Below, piece after piece: positions 1-8,684 of a stretch of 64,000 bases of DNA; the stretch's first letter is position 1; every line of letters begins with the position of its first letter. The position numbers and the translations under genes are program-made. The notes beneath the pieces were generated by a model, which made no database searches, had not been told where the DNA came from, and saw only the letters and a program-made list of their open reading frames with translations. Source of the DNA: Gillisella terrae (GTDB lineage: Bacteria; Pseudomonadota; Alphaproteobacteria; Rhizobiales; Rhizobiaceae); NCBI RefSeq assembly GCF_004801395.1, contig NZ_SSOA01000003.1:248001-312000 (forward strand), read 5' to 3'.

Positions 1-60
1 AAAGACCGGGTTCTGGATGTCCGATCCTGGTAAACATTTCGCGATATAAAATGTGATCGT

Positions 61-93
61 AAAAGGGTGGCTTTGGCCGCCCTTTTGTTTTTT
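61..93 (+). terminator. Rho-independent terminator of a gene left of the window
   Basis: An 11-base stem (61-71 with 76-86, one G-T pair) closes a TTTG loop and is followed by G and six T. It points rightwards, so it should end a plus-strand transcript that starts before the window. Confidence 0.8.
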
Positions 94-321
94 CAACACA
101 AATCGTCAAAATTCAGCTCGTTTTTACGCCTACCGCTGGCGGCCAAGACAGAATGAACGAGTTTGTAAACACTTTAGTTACCAAGTTTCTTCATCCTTTA
201 TCTCAAGCGCATGTATCTCGTTTGCCGATGAGGCGGGCGGTTGCTTGTTCGTATTGAGTAAGGGTGTGGCATGTGAGCCGCCGGTCCTTTGTCGGGCTGT
301 GAAGTGTAATGAGTTGCGAGT
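94..321. other. Intergenic region upstream of the DUF2778 gene
   Basis: No convincing gene is seen. The open frame crossing it (53-385) has no family resemblance and an implausible Cys/Phe/Trp-rich composition. The region probably holds the promoter of the following gene, but I cannot point to a clear -35/-10 pair. Confidence 0.5.
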
Positions 322-1596
322 ATGGCGTTGGCGATGGATTTTTTTCCGGGATCTTATGGTGCCCGGCGTGGCGTTTCCAATATGATTCCCCGGCTCATGT
401 CAGGTGCTGCTCTGGTTGGCGGTGGCTTGGCGGCCAGCCTGTGTGTGGCGATCACCTTTAGCGCTCTGCACGGAGTAGGCGCTTCGTCCGTTGCTAAAAT
501 CGGCAATTACGAGCGCGATATGGCATCCGATTTGCGCGCAAGTTTAATGCTGCCGAAGGCTCCGGTTTTGGCTGAGCATGACCGTCTGGCTCTGCAAAAT
601 CGCGTCGTGCCAACATGGCACGAGCAAGCCAGCAAGCGTCAGGATATGGGCTTGACCATGCCACAATCTCGACCGCTTGACTCTGCCGGTCGTGCCATTC
701 TGGAGCAGGCTTTGGCGGTTTCTATTGCCGAGAGAGCATTGGCTGAGCGCTGGAACACCGACACCGGCGCGCAGATTGCGCTGGCGGCTGCCAAAGCTGC
801 CACGCCTGCCATGCCACCCAAGCAGGTGGCTGAAGCAATTTTGAAAAATGCAGCACCATTGAAATTGGCGCAGGCCCTCCCTGCACAGTTGCAAGCACCG
901 GCCCCGTTGATGGCGACTGAGGTGCCACGCCCCTCCGTGCAGGTGGCAATGCTGCCAAGCTCGGGTCCGTCGCCCATCATGCGCCCGCGTGAAGATCCGT
1001 TTGTAAAAGTTCTGGCGGATGAGCGCAGTGTGGCAGGCGACAAGCCGGCAACCAAAACCATTCCCCTCAAGCCAGCCCCTGAGCGCACCGCGCCAAAGAC
1101 GCTGATGGCCTATGCCCGCTCGGAAGACACGATGGATGGCGATGACAGCCCATCGATTTTCGGTCGACGTGCCTCGCTTCCCGGTCGCGGCAGCGGTGTT
1201 GCCGTTTATGATATTTCGGCGGCAACGGTATATATGCCAAATGGTGAAAAGCTGCGGGCGCATTCGGGGCGTGGTGAAAATCGTGACAACCCGCGCTCTG
1301 CGCACATTAAAAACCGTGGCGTGACGCCTCCGAATATCTATCGCTTGTCTATGCGTGAAAGCCTTTTCCACGGCGTACAAGCCCTGCGGATGACCCCAGT
1401 GGGCGGCAACAACATGTATGGCCGCGACGGATTCTTGACCCACACCTTCATGCTGCGCGTTCGCGGCGATTCCAGTGGCTGTGTGGTGTTTGAACAATAT
1501 CCGAAATTCCTCAGCGCTTACAAGCGCGGCGATATCAAGACATTGATTGTGGTGCCATCTGTCTCGGAACTGCCCAAATATATGGCCAAGCTATAA
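322..1596 (+). CDS. DUF2778 (Tlde1-like L,D-transpeptidase fold) envelope protein
   Basis: The first ~45 residues hold one hydrophobic segment (about 24-45), followed by a long Ala/Pro-rich linker and a C-terminal domain from about residue 285. That domain contains a conserved His (in a THTFMLRV context) and a GDSSGCV motif, which matches DUF2778 with its LD-transpeptidase-type His/Cys pair. In Salmonella the domain is the peptidoglycan-attacking T6SS effector Tlde1; rhizobial chromosomal members with an N-terminal anchor are uncharacterised. Inference: a membrane-anchored periplasmic enzyme acting on peptidoglycan. No T6SS or immunity gene is nearby, so an effector role is unlikely. The start is uncertain: ATG at 322, 334 and 382 all lack a strong ribosome site. 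A strong terminator follows directly, so the gene is probably monocistronic. Confidence 0.75.
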   Translation: MALAMDFFPGSYGARRGVSNMIPRLMSGAALVGGGLAASLCVAITFSALHGVGASSVAKIGNYERDMASDLRASLMLPKAPVLAEHDRLALQNRVVPTWHEQASKRQDMGLTMPQSRPLDSAGRAILEQALAVSIAERALAERWNTDTGAQIALAAAKAATPAMPPKQVAEAILKNAAPLKLAQALPAQLQAPAPLMATEVPRPSVQVAMLPSSGPSPIMRPREDPFVKVLADERSVAGDKPATKTIPLKPAPERTAPKTLMAYARSEDTMDGDDSPSIFGRRASLPGRGSGVAVYDISAATVYMPNGEKLRAHSGRGENRDNPRSAHIKNRGVTPPNIYRLSMRESLFHGVQALRMTPVGGNNMYGRDGFLTHTFMLRVRGDSSGCVVFEQYPKFLSAYKRGDIKTLIVVPSVSELPKYMAKL

Positions 1597-1604
1597 TAGC
1601 GATA

Positions 1605-1645
1605 AAAGAAGCGGCGGGATGGATCATCCCGCCGCTTCTTTATTG
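1605..1645 (+). terminator. Strong hairpin terminator, possibly bidirectional
   Basis: A perfect 16-base stem (1605-1620 with 1626-1641) closes a 5-base loop and is followed by a short T-rich tail. It starts nine bases after the DUF2778 stop. The 2-hydroxycarboxylate transporter gene on the other strand ends at 1723 and could use the same hairpin, because the left arm supplies an A/T-rich flank. Confidence 0.85.
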
Positions 1646-1722
1646 TGAGGCTGTCAGCCTCAAGATTCATTGTTTTGAGTTTGTCTTTTGGAAGCCGGAT
1701 TCCACTTTGTCCCTGACAAACT

Positions 1723-3126
1723 CTATACGAGATGCTGAAATGCCAAAATGGCGCAGGTAACGGTGATGGCGCCGCCAATGCGGGTGGCAATCTGCGAAAA
1801 TGGCATCAGGCTCATGCGGTTTGCGGCGGTGAGAATGGCAATATCACCAGTGCCGCCCTGGCCGCTGTGACAGCCCACCACCACCGCAACATCAATCGGA
1901 AACATCTTGACGAGGCGAGCAGAAACAAAGCCTGTGCCAATCAGCGTCAATACGGTAGCGACCACCGTGACCACGGTTTGAAGCGTGAAGGCGCTGACAA
2001 AGGATTGCCATGGTGTGTAGGAAATGCCCATGGCAAACAGCAGGGGCCATGTCACGATACGCGAGAAGAAGGCATAGACCTCCCGGCCACCATCTTCAAG
2101 GCTTGGCGAAATCAGTTGAGCGAGCTTTGCCGCGACAATCAAAAACAGCATGGTGATAGGGGCGGGGAAATCGAACAATCTTTGAGCCAGAACACCAACC
2201 AGATAGAAACTGACAATGGTGACGCCCGCCGTTGCGATCATGGCGCGATCAATCGGTTCAGGGGCCACGGCTTTGCGGTTGACATCCACGTTCAGCAGGC
2301 CAGCCTGCAAGCGTCCTTCGCCGGTGAGGGTGGGATAGCGCTTGCCCAGAACATTGAGAAGGCCGCAGGTGACAACAGCGGTAAAACTGCCCAGCATGAC
2401 CACCGGGATGATTTGCGCAAAGATCTCGGTCTGCGGTTGCGACAGAACGCCGGAATAGCCCATGGAGAGGGGGATAGCACCTTCGCCAAGCCCGCCCGCC
2501 ATGATTGGCAAAACGACGAAAAACAGGCTGTGCTGAAAAGTCATGCCCATGGCCATGCCAATCAAGGTGCCAACCACCATGGCAGTCACGGAACTGATCG
2601 CCAAGGGCACAAAGATTTTCAAAAAGCCGGCAATCAGTACGCTCCGGTCCATGCTCAAAATGCTGCCAACGATAATGGCTGCGATGTAAAGATAGAGAAA
2701 GTTCGAGCTTTTGACAAAAACATCAATGGCTTGAGCAACAGGTGGCGGGATGATGCCATAAAACACCATGGCCGACGGCACGACAAAGCACATGATGGCA
2801 GCACCGCCCATCAGGCCCAGCCATGGCAGCCATCGACCAAGCTGCATGAAAAAGAAACCGCCAAAGGACAAAATCGCGATCGACATGGTCAGGTCTGACG
2901 GCACCTTGCCGGTGAGGGTGAAGGCGACGATCAGCAGAAAAAGCAGAATGTAGATGGGCACAGGAATGACGCCGATCTTCATATCCACGATGCGCCACCA
3001 TTTTTCCCGCCATCCCGCATCATGGACGTCAAATGTTTCGCTTCCCTGGCTATTGGTGTTGGAACCACCAGATTGATCAGGACGGGGGATGCCTGCGTTG
3101 TGACCGCTGTTTGAAAGTGAAGACAC
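1723..3126 (-). CDS. 2-hydroxycarboxylate transporter family (CitS/CimH-like) Na+ symporter
   Basis: An integral membrane protein of 467 residues with about eleven hydrophobic segments after a hydrophilic N-terminus of ~50 residues. It carries the two family signatures: GGLGEG at 211-216 and GGTGD at 424-428, the re-entrant loop motifs of the 2HCT family (CitS, CimH, MaeN). These proteins import citrate, malate or related hydroxy acids with Na+ or H+; the exact substrate cannot be read from sequence. The start is GTG, with AGGAG six bases upstream. No citrate-fermentation genes are adjacent, so it more likely serves aerobic dicarboxylate or tricarboxylate uptake. The large open frame on the opposite strand here is a shadow. 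Confidence 0.85.
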   Translation of the reverse strand: MSSLSNSGHNAGIPRPDQSGGSNTNSQGSETFDVHDAGWREKWWRIVDMKIGVIPVPIYILLFLLIVAFTLTGKVPSDLTMSIAILSFGGFFFMQLGRWLPWLGLMGGAAIMCFVVPSAMVFYGIIPPPVAQAIDVFVKSSNFLYLYIAAIIVGSILSMDRSVLIAGFLKIFVPLAISSVTAMVVGTLIGMAMGMTFQHSLFFVVLPIMAGGLGEGAIPLSMGYSGVLSQPQTEIFAQIIPVVMLGSFTAVVTCGLLNVLGKRYPTLTGEGRLQAGLLNVDVNRKAVAPEPIDRAMIATAGVTIVSFYLVGVLAQRLFDFPAPITMLFLIVAAKLAQLISPSLEDGGREVYAFFSRIVTWPLLFAMGISYTPWQSFVSAFTLQTVVTVVATVLTLIGTGFVSARLVKMFPIDVAVVVGCHSGQGGTGDIAILTAANRMSLMPFSQIATRIGGAITVTCAILAFQHLV

Positions 3127-3265
3127 TCTGAACTCCTGTCTGTCTGTGTTTTTTTGTTCTACAGAACCAGCAGCAAAGGTAAATTGAAATTCGTCGTGAT
3201 CAGCGACAGCACCTAGCGCCCTATATGGTGCTCAAAGGATGTTGTCGCGCTTAAATCTGCGGTAT

Positions 3266-3303
3266 CATTGCTTAAATCGATGCCGATTCAAGCAATTATG
3301 CAG
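3266..3303. repeat. Dispersed palindrome, family 1 (short copy)
   Basis: It carries the core CTTAAATCGA/TGCCGATTCAAG flanked by ATTG/CAATTATGCAG. This is the same design as the better copies at 20213 and 29407. Only the central hairpin is present; the longer AGATTAAAAGTGTTACAG arm is missing. Confidence 0.6.
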
Positions 3304-3340
3304 TCGCCAGCCATGATGGTGTTGCGTTGTGTGGAATCAC

Positions 3341-3372
3341 AAACGGCGGAGCTGAAGGCCCCGCCGTTTTCA
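3341..3372 (-). terminator. Hairpin terminator after the chemoreceptor gene
   Basis: A nine-base perfect stem (3341-3349 with 3361-3369) closes an 11-base loop. It lies 27 bases beyond the stop of the minus-strand chemoreceptor gene. T-runs are short on both sides, so termination efficiency is uncertain. Confidence 0.6.
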
Positions 3373-3398
3373 TCATAACGCCTTTTGTGATGGTGTTC

Positions 3399-5621
3399 TC
3401 AGGCCGCCCGGCGCATGCCGTGGTTGCTGGCATCAATTTTGAAGCGGGAAATCAGATTGAGGAGATTGATCGTTTCATCCGCAAGCTTTGAGGTGCTGGC
3501 AGCGGCCTCTTCAACCATGGCAGCGTTTTGCTGGGTGACCTGATCCATCTGGTTCACAGCTGTGCTGACCTCGCCAAGGCCGGTGGATTGCTCGTTGGCA
3601 GCTGTGGCGATGGAGGTGACCTGGGCTGCAATGCCGATTACTTTTTGCTGGATTGACCACAGAGCCTCGCCGGTGCTGGTCACCAGTTTGACGCCGGTTT
3701 CCACCTCGTTGGAGGATTTGGTGATCAGGGATTTGATGTCTTTGGCGGCGGTTGCCGAGCGCTGAGCCAGCTCGCGCACCTCTTGCGCCACGACGGCAAA
3801 GCCCTTGCCAGCTTCGCCAGCGCGCGCAGCTTCAACGCCCGCATTGAGCGCCAGAAGGTTGGTCTGGAAGGCGATCTCATCGATCACGCTGATGATGCTG
3901 GAGATCTCGCTGGAGGCCTGTTCGATACGGCTCATCGCAGCGGTGGCATCCTTGACAACACTGGCGGAGCTTTCGGCATATTGACGTGCCTCGGTCACCA
4001 TATTGCTTGATTCCTGCGCCCGCTCTGTTGATGTTTTGACGGCTACAGTGATTTCTTCAAGCGCTGACGATGTTTGCTCCAGCGATGCGGCCTGGGTTTC
4101 GGTGCGGCGTGACAGATCATTGGACGCCTGGCGGATTTCATCTGCACCACCATTGATAACGTCTGCTGATTGCCGCACCTGCTGCATCAGGCTTCGCAAA
4201 GTGGACATGGTTTCATTGACATGGGTTTGCAGCTCGGCAAACACGCCTTGGTAGGTTCCCGCCATGCTCTGCGTCAGGTCACCTTCGGAAAGGGCGGAAA
4301 TCACGCGCTTGGTTTCCGAAACGCTCTGATCCACAGATGTTACCAATGTGTTGACGTTGCGCGCAAAGGCTTCCAGGTCGGGGTTGTCGTAATGCTTAGT
4401 GATGCGTTTGGTGAAATCACCGGCCACCGCAGCCGATACCACACCCGCGATATTGGATTGCAGGTCGGCTTTTTCTTCCTGCAACGCGGCCTCTTGCAGG
4501 GCGAGATTGCGAATTTTAATGGCATTTTGTTTGAAGACATTCACAGCCTTGGCCATGCTGCCAATTTCATTGTCGAGCGTGATGCCAAGAACCTCGGTGT
4601 CGAGCTGGTTTTCAGCAAGTTTCCCCATGGCTGAGGTCAGCTTTGCAATGGGACTGTTGATACTGCGGGCAATGATCAGCGAGAGAGCGATGGCAATAAT
4701 GAGGGCGAGGACTGCCGCCGCTTCCGAGGTGTAGACCGAGTTGCTCATGGCTTTCTCAATCTGCGGCCCGAGCGTGTCTTGCTTGGCAAGCTGCGCGCGC
4801 CTAAAGGCCTCGGCGTCCGAAGCCATTTGCGGGCCGACGACATTCATTACATCGCGTATCACAGCATTACGGTTGATAATGACGGTTTTAACCTTTTCCA
4901 GATCAACAATATAACTGTCGAGGTCTTTCAACGTCGCTTCCAGTATTTTTTTGTCGTCTGGAGTCTTCAGCGTCGATAAAAGCTCTTTGCCTTCTGTGCG
5001 CGCTGCTTTTGAATTGTCCATTCCTGCTTCAAAATCTTTAATATCATTATTGAGGAGGAATTTTGTGACAGAAAGACGCATTGAATAGATTGAAGCTGTA
5101 AGCGTACCCAACTTCAGGTTTGCATCAATATCTTTCGCGGCGATCAGGTGGCTGTTGATCTCGGCAAGATTGCCAAGGATATTGGCCCCCAGCTTGATCA
5201 GGCTGGCATTTACCAATGCATCCTCTTCCACCTGGGCTTTGGTGACGGCGTCAAATCCGTTGCCGTAACGTTCAATTTGCGCGACCAGCTTGGCGACGGC
5301 GGATTTTTCTGGTCCATCGTTTACCAGTGCCGTCAATGTTTTACTGATGTCCTCAACTGCTTTCATCTGCGTTTTGAAGACTGCGATGCTTTCAGGAGAC
5401 GGCTGCTGCCTGTATTTGAAGAAAGCAATGCGCGCATTCAGCATATTGGTTTGAATGTTTCCAGCCTCGTTTGAAAGACCGGCTGCATGACGATACTCCG
5501 AAAAATCAGAGCCGCTGGTTGTGTTGGAATAAACAGATATGCCCGCAATGATCATCAAAATTGTGATGACAATGCCAAAGCCGCCATAAATTTTCTGGTT
5601 GAGCTTCATATTGTCGAGCAT
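3399..5621 (-). CDS. Methyl-accepting chemotaxis protein with helical periplasmic sensor
   Basis: The 740-residue product has an N-terminal membrane segment (about 13-32), a ~270-residue all-helical periplasmic region resembling HBM or four-helix-bundle ligand domains, and a second membrane segment near 305-325. Two HAMP-like regions and a full cytoplasmic signalling domain follow, including the hairpin-tip sequence [20 protein letters not shown]. It transmits ligand occupancy to CheA/CheW. The C-terminus (MRRAA) lacks a CheR-tether pentapeptide, so methylation would depend on other receptors in the array. I chose the ATG at 5621 because AGAGGA lies nine bases upstream; an upstream ATG at 5663 would add 14 unlikely residues. 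The ligand is unknown. Confidence 0.88.
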   Translation of the reverse strand: MLDNMKLNQKIYGGFGIVITILMIIAGISVYSNTTSGSDFSEYRHAAGLSNEAGNIQTNMLNARIAFFKYRQQPSPESIAVFKTQMKAVEDISKTLTALVNDGPEKSAVAKLVAQIERYGNGFDAVTKAQVEEDALVNASLIKLGANILGNLAEINSHLIAAKDIDANLKLGTLTASIYSMRLSVTKFLLNNDIKDFEAGMDNSKAARTEGKELLSTLKTPDDKKILEATLKDLDSYIVDLEKVKTVIINRNAVIRDVMNVVGPQMASDAEAFRRAQLAKQDTLGPQIEKAMSNSVYTSEAAAVLALIIAIALSLIIARSINSPIAKLTSAMGKLAENQLDTEVLGITLDNEIGSMAKAVNVFKQNAIKIRNLALQEAALQEEKADLQSNIAGVVSAAVAGDFTKRITKHYDNPDLEAFARNVNTLVTSVDQSVSETKRVISALSEGDLTQSMAGTYQGVFAELQTHVNETMSTLRSLMQQVRQSADVINGGADEIRQASNDLSRRTETQAASLEQTSSALEEITVAVKTSTERAQESSNMVTEARQYAESSASVVKDATAAMSRIEQASSEISSIISVIDEIAFQTNLLALNAGVEAARAGEAGKGFAVVAQEVRELAQRSATAAKDIKSLITKSSNEVETGVKLVTSTGEALWSIQQKVIGIAAQVTSIATAANEQSTGLGEVSTAVNQMDQVTQQNAAMVEEAAASTSKLADETINLLNLISRFKIDASNHGMRRAA

Positions 5622-5866
5622 TCTACAAAATCCTCTCATGCGTGCAGGCGTATATGCCCGCAACTCTTATTTCACCTTTTCAAAGGAAATACAGAGTGTG
5701 TATTTAAAAATAGTGAATGCAATCTTAGATTTAAATTATTGAATGTATTATATTATTTTTAAGAATTTCGGATTGGGATTAACTTGAATAAAATTGATCT
5801 TTGCTAATCGGGAACACAATAGGAAAGCCCCAATCGCATTCTTACAAGAAATATGAGGGGAGTTTT
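5622..5866. other. AT-rich promoter region of the chemoreceptor gene
   Basis: About 240 bases of markedly AT-rich DNA (5690-5830) lie upstream of the minus-strand chemoreceptor gene, with no gene in either strand. The A/T richness fits an upstream promoter region, but no specific motif is assigned. Confidence 0.4.
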
Positions 5867-5920
5867 CTCTCCTGTAACATTCCTTAAATCGATTCCGATT
5901 GAAGGAATGTTACAGGAGAG
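5867..5920. repeat. Dispersed palindrome, family 1, with 19-base perfect arms
   Basis: The arms 5867-5885 and 5902-5920 are perfect reverse complements around a 16-base centre that carries the family core AAATCGATTCCGATTG. It lies 43 bases beyond the stop of edd and could also act as the end structure of the zwf-pgl-edd transcript. Confidence 0.8.
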
Positions 5921-5962
5921 CCTGACGGAGACTTTGAAAAAGGCCTCCGCCAGCCAGGTTGT

Positions 5963-7780
5963 TTAGAATAAAACGCTGGCACCCTGATCTGCCGGACCGG
6001 CAAGGCGGCGCAATGGTGCGAAAAGCTCGCGGCCCATGCCGAATTCATTGTCAGAGAGGTCTGCCACAATAGCAGGTCGTGCGGCAAATTCGCTGGCATC
6101 CATCAGAACCTCAAGGGTTCCTGCCACCGCATCAAGGCGGATCATGTCGCCATCCTGAATCTTGGCAATCGGTCCGCCGTCCACGGCTTCCGGTGTGACA
6201 TGAATGGCGGCGGGTACCTTGCCCGATGCGCCCGACATGCGGCCATCAGTGATCAGGGCCACCTTGAAGCCACGATCCTGCAACACGCCGAGCGATGGCG
6301 TGAGCTTATGCAATTCCGGCATGCCATTGGCTTTTGGACCCTGGAAACGCACAACAGCGACAAAATCGCGGTTCAGCTTGCCGTCCTTGAAGGCATCCAG
6401 CAAAGCCTGCTGGGTGTGGAAGACCACGGCAGGGGCCTCGATAATATGGCGTTCCGGCTTAACGGCCGAAATCTTGATCACCGCCTTGCCCATGTTGCCG
6501 GTCAGCATTTTCAAGCCGCCATTGGCCTGAAATGGCGCTTCAATCTGCGACAACACCTTGGGGTCACCGCTTTGTTCTGGCGATGGCTGACGCAGCACGG
6601 TGCCATCTTCGTTCAGATGCGGCTCGATAGTGTAGGCGGCAAGGCCCTGACCAAACACCGTGCGCACATCATCGTGCACAAAACCGGCTTTGAGCAATTG
6701 CTTGATCAAAAAGCCCATGCCGCCCGCGGCGTGGAAATGGTTCACATCGGCAGAGCCATTGGGGTAGACGCGAGCCAGCAGCGGCACGATGTCGGAGAGA
6801 TCGGAAATATCCTGCCAGGTGAGCTGAATGCCGCCTGCACGCGCCATGGCAATCAGGTGCATGGTGTGGTTGGTGGAGCCACCGGTGGCATGCAGGCCGA
6901 CCACGCCATTGACGATGGAGCGCTCATCGATCATCTCGCCAGCCGGGGTAAATTCATTGCCCAGCGCTGTGATGGCCAGCGCCCGCTTGGTGGCTTCGCG
7001 GGTCAATGCATCGCGAAGCGGCGTGCCGGGATTGACGAAGGACGCGCCGGGCATGTGAAAGCCCATGATTTCCATCAGCATCTGGTTGGAATTGGCGGTG
7101 CCGTAGAAAGTGCAGGTGCCGGGGCCGTGGTAGGATTTGGATTCCGACTCCAGCAACTCAGCGCGGCCAATCTTGCCCTCGGCATAGAGCTGGCGAATGC
7201 GGTTTTTCTCGTCATTGGGCAGGCCGGAGGTCATCGGGCCTGCTGGAATGAACACCGATGGCAGATGGCCAAAGGTGAGGGCGGCAATCATCAGGCCGGG
7301 CACGATTTTGTCGCAAACGCCGAGAAACACCGCCGCATCAAACATATTGTGCGACAGGCCAATGCCTGCCGCCATGGCAATAATATCGCGCGAAAACAGC
7401 GAGAGTTCCATGCCGGGCTGGCCCTGGGTAACGCCATCGCACATGGCTGGCACACCGCCTGCCACCTGCGCCACGCCGCCAACCTCTGCGGCCGCCTTGC
7501 GGATCAGATCGGGGAAATGCTCGAACGGCTGATGGGCTGAGAGCATATCATTATAGGCGGTGATAATGCCGAGATTGGGGACGGTGTCGCCAGCCAGTGC
7601 TGCCTTATCCCCGGGGGAACAGACCGCAAAGCCGTGGGCGAGATTGCCGCAGGCGAGTGCGCCGCGTTTCACACCCTTGGTGGAGGCGTGGCGAACCCGT
7701 TCCAGATAAGGCTCGCGGGTTGGCTTGGAGCGTTCAACAATACGCTTGGTGATAGCCTCAATACGACGGTCGGCACTCAT
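5963..7780 (-). CDS. edd: 6-phosphogluconate dehydratase
   Basis: The 605-residue product belongs to the IlvD/Edd family. It converts 6-phosphogluconate to 2-keto-3-deoxy-6-phosphogluconate, the first committed step of the Entner-Doudoroff pathway, using a [4Fe-4S] cluster. Visible signatures include a [12 protein letters not shown] segment, a Cys-containing [13 protein letters not shown] segment and a C-terminal [10 protein letters not shown] motif. The start at 7780 is fixed by AGGAAGGA upstream. It is the last gene of a zwf-pgl-edd group, but a 194-base gap with a hairpin separates it from pgl, so it may have its own regulation. The eda aldolase is not in this window. Confidence 0.96.
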   Translation of the reverse strand: MSADRRIEAITKRIVERSKPTREPYLERVRHASTKGVKRGALACGNLAHGFAVCSPGDKAALAGDTVPNLGIITAYNDMLSAHQPFEHFPDLIRKAAAEVGGVAQVAGGVPAMCDGVTQGQPGMELSLFSRDIIAMAAGIGLSHNMFDAAVFLGVCDKIVPGLMIAALTFGHLPSVFIPAGPMTSGLPNDEKNRIRQLYAEGKIGRAELLESESKSYHGPGTCTFYGTANSNQMLMEIMGFHMPGASFVNPGTPLRDALTREATKRALAITALGNEFTPAGEMIDERSIVNGVVGLHATGGSTNHTMHLIAMARAGGIQLTWQDISDLSDIVPLLARVYPNGSADVNHFHAAGGMGFLIKQLLKAGFVHDDVRTVFGQGLAAYTIEPHLNEDGTVLRQPSPEQSGDPKVLSQIEAPFQANGGLKMLTGNMGKAVIKISAVKPERHIIEAPAVVFHTQQALLDAFKDGKLNRDFVAVVRFQGPKANGMPELHKLTPSLGVLQDRGFKVALITDGRMSGASGKVPAAIHVTPEAVDGGPIAKIQDGDMIRLDAVAGTLEVLMDASEFAARPAIVADLSDNEFGMGRELFAPLRRLAGPADQGASVLF

Positions 7781-7804
7781 AGGGGTATATCCTTCCTGAT
7801 GAGA

Positions 7805-7847
7805 GCATTTCCAGCAACGTGGGATGCGGTTTTGCGTCCGGAAATGC
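7805..7847. repeat. Dispersed palindrome, family 2
   Basis: GCATTTCC (7805-7812) and GGAAATGC (7840-7847) bracket a centre containing GTGGGATGCGGTTTTGCGTCC. A second copy lies at 53828-53872. From memory, elements of this form are common between rhizobial genes; this was not checked here. Confidence 0.6.
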
Positions 7848-7921
7848 ATAAAAACAAACAGCAACTGCGCGGATGAAGGCTCTTCAGCCACGGTGTGACC
7901 CGATTGAGGGTCTAAAAGAGG

Positions 7922-7942
7922 GGCCGCCCACTCAGGCGGCCA
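7922..7942 (-). terminator. Hairpin in the pgl-edd gap
   Basis: Seven-base arms (GGCCGCC with GGCGGCC) close a six-base loop 30-odd bases after the pgl stop. There is no clear T-tract, so it could be a weak terminator, an attenuator or an RNA-processing site that lowers edd expression relative to zwf-pgl. Confidence 0.45.
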
Positions 7943-7974
7943 TTTGCCCGGCATAGGCCAAAAGGGCTGGCACT

Positions 7975-8673
7975 TTACGGTGCCCAGTAAATCTCGACAG
8001 GGGTTTCAGCCCGGCCCAGCACGGCACGGATCGGCATTTCGGCCTCATCCTCTCCGCTCAGAGCCTTTTCCAGCACGGATTTTTTCTCAGGCCCTTCGAT
8101 ATGCACGACCAGAAGACCAGCATCGGCGATGCTTGAGAACGACAAAGTCAGCCGTGGCTCGCCTGCGCCGGCCGCTTCCATGGTCATCACCCGTGGCGGT
8201 AGTTCAAGGTCCAGAGCGTCCTCGAGATTGTCACCGCCCGGAAAGAACGAAGCCGTATGACCATCGGCACCCATGCCGAGGATCACCACATCCAGCGGCG
8301 TTCCCATTTCAGAAACGGCATCGGTTGCCACAGTGGCCGCCGCTTCAATATCGGCTTCCGGTTGATACAGCGGAATGAAATCCGCTTCGCTGGCCGCATT
8401 CTTCAAGAGATGGGTGGCAACCAACAGGTGGTTTGAGCGCGGATTGTCCGCTGGCACAAATCTCTCATCCACCAGTGTCACCGATACTTTGCTCCAATCC
8501 AATGGCTTTTTTGAGAGCGCCTCAAAAAAAGCCTTTGGGGTGGAGCCACCAGACACCGCCAATGTGGCGTTGCCACGGGTTGTGACCGACTCCGACAATG
8601 TTGCCGCAACCTTGTCCGCTAACGCTTCCGCCAGCGCCGGGCCATTGTCAAAGCTATGCAATGTATGCGCCAT
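7975..8673 (-). CDS. pgl: 6-phosphogluconolactonase
   Basis: The 232-residue product is a DevB/Pgl-type lactonase of the glucosamine-6-phosphate isomerase fold. It hydrolyses 6-phosphogluconolactone made by Zwf. Conserved segments seen are LAVSGGSTP near the N-terminus, the [10 protein letters not shown] strand and the [15 protein letters not shown] loop with the conserved Asp/His. The start at 8673 has GAGGAAA in good position. It begins 11 bases after the zwf stop, so the two genes are certainly co-transcribed. The order zwf-pgl-edd is typical of Rhizobiaceae. Confidence 0.95.
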   Translation of the reverse strand: MAHTLHSFDNGPALAEALADKVAATLSESVTTRGNATLAVSGGSTPKAFFEALSKKPLDWSKVSVTLVDERFVPADNPRSNHLLVATHLLKNAASEADFIPLYQPEADIEAAATVATDAVSEMGTPLDVVILGMGADGHTASFFPGGDNLEDALDLELPPRVMTMEAAGAGEPRLTLSFSSIADAGLLVVHIEGPEKKSVLEKALSGEDEAEMPIRAVLGRAETPVEIYWAP

Positions 8674-8684
8674 GTGATGTTTCC

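Noticed and set aside
53-385. 110-codon plus-strand open frame
   Set aside because: It starts next to a terminator hairpin, has an unlikely Cys/Phe/Trp-rich composition and overlaps the DUF2778 start. No ribosome site or family match.
544-1497. 317-codon minus-strand frame opposite the DUF2778 gene
   Set aside because: Antisense shadow: His/Arg/Gln-rich with no domain, whereas the plus-strand frame has a recognisable domain.
1732-2898. 388-codon plus-strand frame opposite the 2HCT transporter
   Set aside because: Antisense shadow of a clear membrane-transporter gene; very rich in His, Asn, Gln and Asp.
6200-7540. 446-codon plus-strand frame opposite edd
   Set aside because: Shadow of edd; no family features and no start signals.
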